64,000 nt of DNA from Selenomonas sputigena ATCC 35185 (lineage in GTDB: Bacteria > Bacillota > Negativicutes > Selenomonadales > Selenomonadaceae), in contig NC_015437.1 in assembly GCF_000208405.1 (NCBI RefSeq), positions 248,001 through 312,000 on the forward strand, given 5' to 3'. Positions 34,877 to 43,042 of this stretch are shown here, one piece after another. A model generated the notes under the pieces. It was not told the origin of the DNA and did no database searches. It saw only the letters and a program-made list of their open reading frames with translations. How positions within the stretch are numbered: the stretch's first letter is position 1; each line of letters opens with the position of its first letter. The position numbers and the translations under genes were made by a program.

Positions 34877-35292
34877 ACGGGGGAAAGAAGGCGCGTCTCT
34901 ACGCTCTTTTCGCCGCGCTCCTGCTCGGCGCGGCGGGCGCGTGGCTCGCCGCAGCCGCTTCGCGTGGCGATGAAGCGGCACAATCGGGTGCGGTCGAGGT
35001 CGTGCAGGACGGCGCGGTGATCTATCACTTCACGCAGGAGGAGCTGCAGGAGGAGCGCCATATCCGCGTTCCCTATGGCGAGCACGAGAACGTCATCGCG
35101 ACAGGCGGCGGCACGATCCGCATCGAGAGCGCCGACTGTCCCGATCAGATCTGCGTGAATACAGGCGAATTGAAGGGGGACGGCGCACCGATCATCTGCC
35201 TGCCGCATCGCCTGGAGATTCGCTGGGCGAAAGCGGGCAGCGCGGGCGAGGCGGCGGTCGAGGCCGATGCGCCGGACGCGGTGGCGAGGTGA
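34873..35292 (+). CDS. NusG domain II-containing exported protein
   Basis: The 139 residues have an N-terminal membrane anchor (about 8-28). A beta-rich domain follows with the hallmark DCPDQICVNTG and a second Cys in PIICLPHRLEI. This NusG_II family often accompanies ApbE and Gx-family genes; from memory EetA of the Listeria extracellular electron transfer locus is of this kind. The two conserved Cys might form a disulfide. It overlaps both neighbours by 4 nt. Confidence 0.82.
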   Translation: MNGGKKARLYALFAALLLGAAGAWLAAAASRGDEAAQSGAVEVVQDGAVIYHFTQEELQEERHIRVPYGEHENVIATGGGTIRIESADCPDQICVNTGELKGDGAPIICLPHRLEIRWAKAGSAGEAAVEADAPDAVAR

Positions 35293-35954
35293 GGGGCGCA
35301 CGGCGAGAGCGCGGCGTTCGGCAGGGCGCATCCGCGCGGACGCGTATATGCGCAGAGGGAGCGGAGGAAGCGGGGCTGGCGCAGCAGGGGGCGGCGCGGC
35401 TGACGCTTCTTTCCATCTGCCTCGCACTCTCTTTGATGCTCTTCTTCATCGAGCTTCGCCTGCCGCTTGTCGCGGCGGTGCCGGGCTTCAAGCTCGGTCT
35501 CGCGAACATCGTGACCGTCGCCGCGCTCCGTCTCTTTCGCGCGAGGGAAGCGCTCTTGCTGCTTGTCCTGCGCATTGTGCTCGGATCGGTCTTCGCGGGC
35601 AGCCTGCCCGCGCTGTCGTTCAGCCTTGCGGGCGGGCTTTTGGCGCTCTCGGTCGGCGTCCTCTTGCTGCGGGCAGTCCCGCGCGTGTCGCTCGCGCTGC
35701 TCGGCGTCGTGGGCGCGCTCTCGCACAACGTGGGTCAGCTTCTTGCCGCCGCTTTCTGGCTCGGCACGCTCGACGTCTTTTACTATGCGCCCGTACTTTT
35801 TGCTCTCGCACTCGTCACGGGCGCAGCTACGGGCTTTTTGGCGCAGGAAGTCTTGCGGCGCATGGGGAAGCACGGATATGTTCAGCCCCTCGACTTCATC
35901 GTGTTTCGTCCTTTCTTGGATTTCAAAAACAAGAAAAATTCTCAAAAGCTGTAA
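35289..35954 (+). CDS. Gx-family membrane protein (HepS component I-like, EetB-like)
   Basis: The 221 residues carry five or six membrane helices from about residue 40 on (LLSICLALSLMLFFIELRLP, LVAAVPGFKLGLANIVTVAA). The Gx-type family resembles ECF substrate-binding subunits and is often mis-annotated as heptaprenyl diphosphate synthase component I. The GTG at 35289 overlaps the previous stop, but the first 35 or so residues are unlike the family, so the true start may be internal. It is the last gene of the iron/flavin operon. Confidence 0.78.
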   Translation: MRGARRERGVRQGASARTRICAEGAEEAGLAQQGAARLTLLSICLALSLMLFFIELRLPLVAAVPGFKLGLANIVTVAALRLFRAREALLLLVLRIVLGSVFAGSLPALSFSLAGGLLALSVGVLLLRAVPRVSLALLGVVGALSHNVGQLLAAAFWLGTLDVFYYAPVLFALALVTGAATGFLAQEVLRRMGKHGYVQPLDFIVFRPFLDFKNKKNSQKL

Positions 35955-36021
35955 CAAATGTTCCCGAAAAAATCATTCTCTAGTGATAAACTGGGAAACA
36001 GAAAGAGAGGAGATGACAGCC

Positions 36022-36675
36022 ATGAAAGGTCAGGCAGGCAAGGTATTCAGCCCTGCGGAGGAAATGGCGCCCGTCCCGGGCTGCACGGTGTCGGAAGCCA
36101 TCAGCGCGGCGGGCGGCAACAACGTCGTCTGGTTCTCGCTTGCAGAAGCGACGGACATCAGCGCGGAGAGCTACGAGCGCCGCCGCCTCTGGTACGTCGC
36201 TTCGGGCGCGATGGAAGCGGTCGAGGAAAGCGGGAATACGCCGCTCGCCGCAGGAGATTTCTTCGTCGTACCCGTCGGTACGCCCGTGGGCGTAAAGACG
36301 GAGCGCGGTGCCGTTTATCTTGAGATCAGTTTGCAGGAGGGAAAGACCATGAACAAGGCAATCGAGGACAAGAAGGTATTTCAACTGGCGGAGCTTCTGC
36401 CGTGCCAGGAGGGCAAGATCGTCAACATGGATCTCGTGCAGAGCCCGAACCTCAAGTTCGTGCTCATGAGCTTCGGCGCGGGCACGGGGCTTGACGAGCA
36501 CGCGGCGCCGGGCGAGGCTCTCGTCTTCGCGCTCGAAGGCGAGGCCGTCATCGGCTACGAGGGCAAGGAATACACGGTTCACGCGGGCGAGAACTTCAAG
36601 TTCGCGAAGAACGGCAGACATTATGTGCGTGCCGTGAAGAATTTCAAGATGGCGCTGATGCTGGAGCTTGCTTAA
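36022..36675 (+). CDS. Tandem cupin protein
   Basis: The 217 residues hold two cupin beta-barrels, about 1-108 and 112-217. The first shows ERRRLWYVASGAMEAV and LAAGDFFVVPVGTP. The second shows AAPGEALVFALEGEAVIGYE and HAGENFKFAKNGRHYV. Cupin metal ligands are only partly kept. The start at 36022 has GAGGAG upstream. A strong ribosome binding site and ATG lie exactly at the second domain, so a one-domain product is also possible. The substrate is unknown. Confidence 0.8.
   Translation: MKGQAGKVFSPAEEMAPVPGCTVSEAISAAGGNNVVWFSLAEATDISAESYERRRLWYVASGAMEAVEESGNTPLAAGDFFVVPVGTPVGVKTERGAVYLEISLQEGKTMNKAIEDKKVFQLAELLPCQEGKIVNMDLVQSPNLKFVLMSFGAGTGLDEHAAPGEALVFALEGEAVIGYEGKEYTVHAGENFKFAKNGRHYVRAVKNFKMALMLELA
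36335..36351 (+). promoter_or_regulatory. Internal ribosome binding site and ATG for the second cupin domain
   Basis: AGGAGG, 8 nt, then an in-frame ATG (MNKAIEDKKVFQLAE) at 36349. The spacing is ideal and the position is at the domain border. Confidence 0.6.
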
Positions 36676-36689
36676 ACCGATACGAATAC

Positions 36690-36765
36690 AGGCATGTTTG
36701 TGCCTGTACGGCTTCGGCAAGTGGAAAAAGCGTGCGGGCAGGACGAAGCCCGTGCGCTTTTTTTT
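36690..36765 (+). terminator. Terminator region after the cupin gene
   Basis: A first hairpin ACAGGCA/TGCCTGT (36690-36709) is followed by AAGCG..GCGGGC pairing imperfectly with GCCCG..GCGCTT and a run of eight or more T (36727-36765). Confidence 0.75.
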
Positions 36766-36806
36766 ATGAAAGCGGCGACAAATGCGAATTGCTTTCAGCA
36801 AAAGGC

Positions 36807-36834
36807 TTGACATCCGCCGCTTTCGTGATAAGCT
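36807..36834 (+). promoter_or_regulatory. Promoter of eno
   Basis: TTGACA and extended -10 TGATAAGCT are 16 nt apart, just upstream of the enolase gene. Confidence 0.7.
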
Positions 36835-36836
36835 AA

Positions 36837-38174
<1,338 letters not shown>

Positions 38175-38208
38175 ATTTGAACGGAAAGTTTCAGTGATTC
38201 CAAGAGTT

Positions 38209-38237
38209 ACAGCCTCCCCGACGGGGAGGCTGTTTTC
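38209..38237 (+). terminator. Terminator of eno
   Basis: ACAGCCTCCCC pairs with GGGGAGGCTGT around a 3-nt loop, followed by TTTTC. Confidence 0.88.
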
Positions 38238-38359
38238 GTCCCAAGGCACATCGTCAACACTAAGAATCACTATTGACAAGCCGATAAAGCGCGGGTAAAA
38301 TAGAGCGGTAGCATGATATATAAGGGCAATGCCCTTTGGTAAGGAAAGAAGGAGAAATC

Positions 38360-38731
38360 ATGGCAACGTATATTTTGGGAGCGCTGCTCCTTGTCGGACT
38401 TTTCTTCGCTGTGCGCGGCATGGTGCGTCATTTCGGCGGCGGCGGTGCGTGCTGCGGCGGGGGCGGCAGCATCGAGGGCGGCTCGAAGAAGAAGCTCTAT
38501 CACGACGTCATCGGCGAGAAGGTGCTGCACATCGAGGGCATGCACTGTGACAACTGCAAGAACGCCGTCGAACGTATGCTCAACGGCATCGACGGCGCTG
38601 CCGCTGAGGTCGACCTCGGAAAAAACATCGCCGTCCTCAAGATGGAGCGCATGATTTCCGACGAGGAGCTTCATGCAGTTCTCGACAAGACGGAGTACAA
38701 GCTCGCCCGCGCAGAACTGCGCGAGGTATAA
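38360..38731 (+). CDS. Membrane-anchored heavy-metal-associated (HMA) domain protein
   Basis: The 123 residues begin with a membrane helix (TYILGALLLVGLFFAVRG), followed by a Gly-rich linker with a Cys pair (GGGGACCGGGG), and a C-terminal HMA domain with the metal-binding GMHCDNCKNAV. It probably binds copper or another soft metal at the membrane face. GGAG lies 5-6 nt before the ATG. No P-type ATPase is adjacent. The stop codon overlaps a long terminator stem. Confidence 0.85.
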   Translation: MATYILGALLLVGLFFAVRGMVRHFGGGGACCGGGGSIEGGSKKKLYHDVIGEKVLHIEGMHCDNCKNAVERMLNGIDGAAAEVDLGKNIAVLKMERMISDEELHAVLDKTEYKLARAELREV

Positions 38732-38781
38732 AGGTATACAAAAAATCCCTGCCGTCTGGCAGGGATTTTTTGTATACCTTT
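38730..38781. terminator. Long bidirectional terminator
   Basis: A perfect 24-bp inverted repeat (AAAGGTATACAAAAAATCCC.. and its complement) has a 4-nt loop GTCT. It carries T runs on both strands and separates the convergent HMA and HD-GYP genes. Confidence 0.9.
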
Positions 38782-38787
38782 ATCAAC

Positions 38788-39966
38788 TCAGATTTCATGC
38801 TTCCCCATGCGCGGATAGTCCTTCATCGCGCGAAGATCGTCGTCGAGGAATACGGCGGGGTCGATGCCTGTATGACGAATGAAGTTCAAGAGTTCCACGT
38901 CGTCCATGACGTACTGTATGGCATCGCGGCGGCAGTGGGCGAGGTTGACGCCGAAGGGCTTCTTGAGGAGTCCGCCGTTCTTGTCGGCAAAGACGATGAC
39001 GACGGGGGCAAGCGTATGCCCGAAGATGACTTTCTTGACGATGGCGTAGCCGAGATTCGTCTTCATGACCGTGCCGACGGGATAGATGGCGACGTTGTCG
39101 AAGAAGAGGCGCAGGCGATCCATATCGAAGTGCCCGGGCGAGTTGTGCATCATCATCTGATAGACGACGTTCGGTTTGTATGCCTTTTTGTAGGGGCGCA
39201 CGCTCGTCAGCGCGTCGTAGACGTCGGCGATGGCGGTGATGCGGCAGTACGGGTGGATGGACTTGCCGCGTATATGATTGGGATAGCCTGAGCCATCGAT
39301 GTGCTCGTGATGCTGGACTGCAATGATGGCGAGGATCGAGGCGATCGGCGATTTCAATTCCTTGAGGAGTCTGCGGCCTTCGCTCGGGTGGCGGCGGATG
39401 ATCTTGAATTCGTCCGCCGTCAAGGCGCCGGGCTTGTTGAGGATGGACGTGGGCACGGCGAGCTTGCCGATGTCGTGCAGGAGGCCGCCGAGCGTAATGA
39501 CCTGCAGTTTGCTCTTGGAGTAGCCGCAGAGGTTGCCGAGCATCGTCGCGAGGACGGCGACATTGACCGAATGGGAAAACGTGTAGGAGTCGTGCAGACG
39601 AATGTCCGTGATTTGCACGAGATTCTTCTTTTTCGACATGATGTCGCGCACGAGGAGATCGGCGCACCGCTCCATGAGGCTCATGTTGAACTGGCCATGC
39701 ATTTCCGCCTGGCGGAAGGTCTCCGCGACGTTTTCGACGGCCTGCACGCGCGTGTGCTCCTTGATGATGTCGGGGGGCGGCTGCAGCTGAAAGTTAGAAG
39801 AAAGCGAGGTGACGTGAAGTTCGGGCACGCTGAGCTGACGAAGCCTATAGATGTAGCGATCGGTCAGCGGCGTGCCACGCACGAGAAAGGCAGCGCCCTT
39901 CTCGTTGAAGATGCTTTGCGCCGTCACCATGCCGGTTTTGAGCTGATTCGATTTCAAGCGTATCAT
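38788..39966 (-). CDS. HD-GYP domain protein, probable c-di-GMP phosphodiesterase (copy 1)
   Basis: The 392 residues hold an N-terminal PilZ-like or unassigned region (about 1-120) and an HD-GYP domain with LLHDIGKLAVP, HPSEGRR, VQHHEHIDGSGYPNHIRG and ITAIADVYDALTSVRPYK. These supply the metal ligands and the GYP motif needed for c-di-GMP hydrolysis. It is a tandem paralogue of the next gene; both share the start motif GMVTAQSIFNEKGA/GMITAQSIYNPLGA. The two genes are 51 bp apart on the same strand. Confidence 0.9.
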   Translation of the reverse strand: MIRLKSNQLKTGMVTAQSIFNEKGAAFLVRGTPLTDRYIYRLRQLSVPELHVTSLSSNFQLQPPPDIIKEHTRVQAVENVAETFRQAEMHGQFNMSLMERCADLLVRDIMSKKKNLVQITDIRLHDSYTFSHSVNVAVLATMLGNLCGYSKSKLQVITLGGLLHDIGKLAVPTSILNKPGALTADEFKIIRRHPSEGRRLLKELKSPIASILAIIAVQHHEHIDGSGYPNHIRGKSIHPYCRITAIADVYDALTSVRPYKKAYKPNVVYQMMMHNSPGHFDMDRLRLFFDNVAIYPVGTVMKTNLGYAIVKKVIFGHTLAPVVIVFADKNGGLLKKPFGVNLAHCRRDAIQYVMDDVELLNFIRHTGIDPAVFLDDDLRAMKDYPRMGKHEI

Positions 39967-40017
39967 GGAGAAAACACCCCGGTTTCAGTGGCGGAACACC
40001 TTGAGATGCGCCGTGGT

Positions 40018-41184
40018 TCATTCGGCATTTTCTTGGGACGCGTCTTCTTTCTCTGCGTTTTCCTGGAGGAAGATGGCCGGATCGACGTTGATATTGTGGA
40101 TGAAATGGTACAGCTCGCTGTCGGAAATCACGCCTTCAAGCATTCCCTTCGGTGCTTCTTTCAGATCGAGGTCGTGGGGGGCGTCGAGAAGTTTGCCCTC
40201 GCGGTTGGCAAAGATGCAGACGACGGGCGTCAGCGTGTGGCCGAATTCGACTTTCTTCACGATGGCGTATCCCTCCTGCGTCTTGAGGATCGTGCCGACG
40301 GGGTAGATCGCGACGTTGTCGAAGAAGAGCTTCAGGAGATCAAGATCGAAATGGCCGGGCGAACATGTCGCCATGAGACGGTGCGCGACGGACGGCGTGT
40401 ACGCCCTCTTGTACGGGCGCACGCTCGTCAGGGCGTCGTAGACGTCGGCGATGGCGACGATGCGCCCGTAGCGATGGATCTGCTCGCCTTTCAGATGGTT
40501 GGGATAGCCCGAGCCGTCGATGTGCTCATGATGCTGCAGGGCGATGGTCGAGAGCAGCGTGTCGTTGGGAAACATCTTCTTCAGACGCTGCCTGCCGGCT
40601 TCCGGATGTCCCTGCATCACGCTCCACTCGTCGTCACTCAGATGGCCGGCCTTCGTGAGGATCTCGTAGGGTACGGTGACTTTGCCGATGTCATGCAGGA
40701 GGCCGCCGAGCGTGAGCTTCAGCTGCTCTTCCCTGGAAATCTTCAGAAGCACGCCGAGGAGAGACGAGAGGATAGCCACGTTGACCGAATGGGCGAAGGT
40801 GTAAGTGTCGTGCAGGCGGATGTCCGTGAGCTGCACGAGGTTCTGCTGCTGTGCAATGATGTCCTGCAGGATGTTTTCCGAAATGCCCTGCAGCGGCGCC
40901 GGGTCGAAGGTGCCGTTCTCCTCGACGCTGTGAAAAGCTGTCGCCACGTTTTGTATGGCGGATATGCGCGTCTTTTCCTGCACGATATCATCGGGCGGCG
41001 CGAGCTTGAGCTTGGGATCCATGGAGGTGACGGTCACGCCGTCGAATCCCGCCTTTTCCAGACGCTCGATGTATGTCGGACTGAGTTCCATGCCCTTCGT
41101 CAGGTAGCTGGCGCCGAGAGGATTGTATATGCTCTGCGCCGTAATCATGCCGTTCTTTAGTTTTTTTATAGGTATGTGAATCAT
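40018..41184 (-). CDS. HD-GYP domain protein, probable c-di-GMP phosphodiesterase (copy 2)
   Basis: The 388 residues have the same architecture as the downstream copy: LLHDIGKVTVP, HPEAGRQRLK, LQHHEHIDGSGYPNHLKG, VAIADVYDALTSVRPYK. The catalytic motifs are intact. The C terminus ends in a short acidic tail (EKEDASQENAE) absent from copy 1. It is the first gene of the pair. The N-terminal region of about 120 residues probably senses a signal. Confidence 0.9.
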   Translation of the reverse strand: MIHIPIKKLKNGMITAQSIYNPLGASYLTKGMELSPTYIERLEKAGFDGVTVTSMDPKLKLAPPDDIVQEKTRISAIQNVATAFHSVEENGTFDPAPLQGISENILQDIIAQQQNLVQLTDIRLHDTYTFAHSVNVAILSSLLGVLLKISREEQLKLTLGGLLHDIGKVTVPYEILTKAGHLSDDEWSVMQGHPEAGRQRLKKMFPNDTLLSTIALQHHEHIDGSGYPNHLKGEQIHRYGRIVAIADVYDALTSVRPYKRAYTPSVAHRLMATCSPGHFDLDLLKLFFDNVAIYPVGTILKTQEGYAIVKKVEFGHTLTPVVCIFANREGKLLDAPHDLDLKEAPKGMLEGVISDSELYHFIHNINVDPAIFLQENAEKEDASQENAE

Positions 41185-41369
41185 TTTACCCGCCTATCAT
41201 TTTACTGGATGCAGTTTTCGAGCACCGTTTTGTATCCGACGAATAATTTTAGGTTGTTTATCCTAAATATATAAAGAAGAAATATCCACTCATCTTCATG
41301 ATACTATATTTTGCTCCAAAAGGGAAGAATCTCGTCCATGAATACTGGATAAAGTGCAATAGGTTTTGC

Positions 41370-41396
41370 CTTGAGATTGGTGTTCGTGTGTTATAA
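41370..41396 (+). promoter_or_regulatory. Promoter of the TonB-like gene
   Basis: Consensus TATAAT at about 41391 with a TTGAGA-like -35 about 15 nt upstream. The start of transcription would lie after 41400, which excludes the ATG at 41396 as translation start. Confidence 0.55.
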
Positions 41397-41428
41397 TGAA
41401 GGGACGAAACGTGTGGGGAGGGATGATT

Positions 41429-42121
41429 GTGATCGTACGCCAACGCTGGGGGACTGTCGTGCTTCTTGCCGTTTTGCTGCATCTGTTCGCATTTGGCATC
41501 GCGGGGCTTCTTCTGCCGCATGAGGAGTCGTTTTTGGACACGGCGCAGGAAATCACATGGCTCGATGTGCCGGAGGCGGATGAAACCGCCGCGAAAGTTT
41601 CACCTCCTAGAGAGGAGAAGTTACGGACGGAGGAGAAGCCGCCGGCGGAAAATGAGACGTTGGCGGTGGAAGAGGAGAGCGCTCCCGAGCCTTGGAAGCC
41701 GCCTTCGCAAGAAGCGGCGAAGTCGCCGAGCGAGGCAGAGAAAAGATCGATCGAGAGGCAAAAAGCGAAGCCGCCGAAAAAGCGAGACTATCCTGCGATG
41801 CGCAAGCCGAACAAGCCTGCCGTGCTGCGTGAGGAGACGAAGCGCGGCCTGACCGAGAAGGAGACTGCGTACCGCGGGCATGTGCAGTTCTTCGCGGACA
41901 TCTCGCAAGAAGGCCGCGTGACGGGTGTCCAAGCGTGGCAGTTCGAGCCGGAAATTGCCGACGAAAAGGAGCGCCGCCTTCTCGAAGAGCGTCTGGAAAA
42001 GAGGATCAAGGAAAGCTGGCGCTATGCGCCGAGCCTTACGCCCGAGGGCGTGCCGACGACGCAGACGAAAGCCGAGGAGCTTGACATTCCTGAAAAAGAA
42101 AAGCCCAAGGACGACCGCTAG
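41429..42121 (+). CDS. TonB-like protein
   Basis: About 230 residues: an N-terminal membrane anchor (VVLLAVLLHLFAFGIAGLLL), a long charged linker rich in Glu, Lys and Pro, and a C-terminal domain that resembles TonB (HVQFFADISQEGRVTGVQAW, then KESWRYAPSLTPEG). The end differs from ordinary TonB, with an acidic-basic tail. A GTG at 41429 fits GGGGAGGG upstream; an ATG at 41423 is also possible. There are no ExbB/ExbD genes beside it, so it may borrow the pair at 24999-26028. Confidence 0.75.
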   Translation: MIVRQRWGTVVLLAVLLHLFAFGIAGLLLPHEESFLDTAQEITWLDVPEADETAAKVSPPREEKLRTEEKPPAENETLAVEEESAPEPWKPPSQEAAKSPSEAEKRSIERQKAKPPKKRDYPAMRKPNKPAVLREETKRGLTEKETAYRGHVQFFADISQEGRVTGVQAWQFEPEIADEKERRLLEERLEKRIKESWRYAPSLTPEGVPTTQTKAEELDIPEKEKPKDDR

Positions 42122-42142
42122 GGACGCCCTCGGGCTTTTCTC
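42101..42142 (+). terminator. Terminator overlapping the end of the TonB-like gene
   Basis: AAAAGCCC at about 42102 pairs with GGGCTTTT at about 42133, with inner AGG/CCT pairs, then TCTCG. The stem begins inside the coding region. Confidence 0.6.
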
Positions 42143-42170
42143 GTTCGGCCGTACGAAAATCGCGGACGAA

Positions 42171-42521
42171 TCAGTGGCAGGTGAAGGTCTCAATCGCGCC
42201 GAAGCGGATGTAGCGGCTCGCTTCGGCGGGGTCGCTCTCAAGAATTGCCGTGCGCACGCTCGTCAGATCGTCCTCGGCGATTTCGATGCGCGAGGCATCT
42301 TGCTCCGCCTTGACTTTCTGCCAAAGAGCCTTGCGTGAGGCCTGCGTGTCGCGGTAGATCTCATGGTTGTAGAAAATGTTCATAGAGCCGTGGGATTTTT
42401 CGGCGTCGCAGTTGAAGAAGATGTAGGCGACGTTCGAGGCCCTGCGCGTGCGCGAGGGGGCGCTGCTTTTCTTTGGGACGGCGGTCTTTCTTGCGCCGCT
42501 CGATTTTGCTGCTGTTGGCAT
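42171..42521 (-). CDS. Small protein of unknown function
   Basis: The 116 residues start MPTAAKSSGARKTAVPKKSS, a basic Ser/Ala/Lys-rich N terminus. A compact domain follows (SNVAYIFFNCDAEKSHGSMN, YNHEIYRDTQASRKALWQKV, and a Cys-containing end ETFTCH). The ATG at 42521 has AAGGAG at 8 nt. A consensus promoter lies about 105 bp upstream with a structured leader between. I do not recognise the family. The basic tail could bind nucleic acid, but this is only a guess. Confidence 0.68.
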   Translation of the reverse strand: MPTAAKSSGARKTAVPKKSSAPSRTRRASNVAYIFFNCDAEKSHGSMNIFYNHEIYRDTQASRKALWQKVKAEQDASRIEIAEDDLTSVRTAILESDPAEASRYIRFGAIETFTCH

Positions 42522-42601
42522 GGAAAAGACTCCTTTCGCTTTTGTGCGGCACAATGGCGATAAGCTGTGCCGTATCTGAAGAATGATGAAATGTATGAAG
42601 G

Positions 42602-42654
42602 CGTGCGGTCTGCCGCACGAGCCTCATTATAGCACAATTCCCGCACGGGTGCAA
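42602..42654 (-). promoter_or_regulatory. Promoter and leader hairpin of the small unknown gene
   Basis: On the minus strand TTGCAC and TATAAT are 17 nt apart (42654-42626). The transcript would begin near a perfect hairpin CGTGCGG-CAGA-CCGCACG (42619-42602). A second stem CGGCACA/TGTGCCG follows near 42570-42545, before the start codon. Confidence 0.65.
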
Positions 42655-42708
42655 AAAAGTTGAGGGAAAATACCAGAAATTGAGAATACTGGAAAAGGAA
42701 AGAACGCG

Positions 42709-42888
42709 AAAGAAAACAGGCAGTGAGCCTAGGCTCTCTGCCTGTTCTTTTCTGTTGGCCTTGCAGCCTGAATCCCTGCGCGGGATTCGATTATATTGCC
42801 ACCAGGAGGAACCATACGCGATGATTCCTTCTGGTGGTTAGTAAGGTACGGCACTAAAGGCGGGATGACGCTTAGTCCACCTGCCGCA
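42709..42888 (-). ncRNA. Candidate structured small RNA (about 180 nt)
   Basis: It is bounded on the minus strand by a good promoter (42921-42894) and a terminator (AACAGGCAG paired with CTGCCTGTT, then TTTCTTTC). Between them are stems AAGGTGCGGCA/TGCCGTACCTT, CCACCAG-AAGGAA/TTCCTC-CTGGTGG with a long upper part, and AATCCC/GGGATT. No convincing open frame is present. It does not match tmRNA, SRP RNA or RNase P RNA features I know. 6S-like or lineage-specific RNA are options. Confidence 0.6.
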
Positions 42889-42893
42889 CCTTT

Positions 42894-42921
42894 ATTATAG
42901 CATATTGGTTCGTATATGCAA
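42894..42921 (-). promoter_or_regulatory. Promoter of the candidate small RNA
   Basis: Minus-strand TTGCAT and consensus TATAAT are 16 nt apart. Confidence 0.7.
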
Positions 42922-42984
42922 GAGGGGACAGGTAAATTTTTGCAATATTTAGCTTTTGTTAATTTTTGGGATGCACCTCACGCA

Positions 42985-43013
42985 TTGTCACTGGGCGGTC
43001 TCTTTGCTATACT
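42985..43013 (+). promoter_or_regulatory. Promoter of the GHKL three-gene cassette
   Basis: TTGTCA and TATACT are 17 nt apart. The start of transcription would be about 43020, some 23 nt before the first start codon. Confidence 0.65.
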
Positions 43014-43042
43014 AGGAGACATACAGGAATGAGGTGGGAAAT

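Noticed and set aside
35289-35954. Heptaprenyl diphosphate synthase subunit
   Set aside because: The protein is a multi-helix membrane protein of the Gx/ECF-like type, and its neighbours are flavin and NusG-II genes, not isoprenoid genes.
39301-41160. A 619-residue open frame on the + strand
   Set aside because: It is antisense to the two HD-GYP genes, has no family features, and arises because GC-rich codon use keeps the opposite strand open in both paralogues.
42709-42888. SRP RNA, tmRNA or RNase P RNA
   Set aside because: The conserved GGAAGGAAGC loop of SRP RNA, the tRNA-like ends of tmRNA, and the P4 core of RNase P are all absent.
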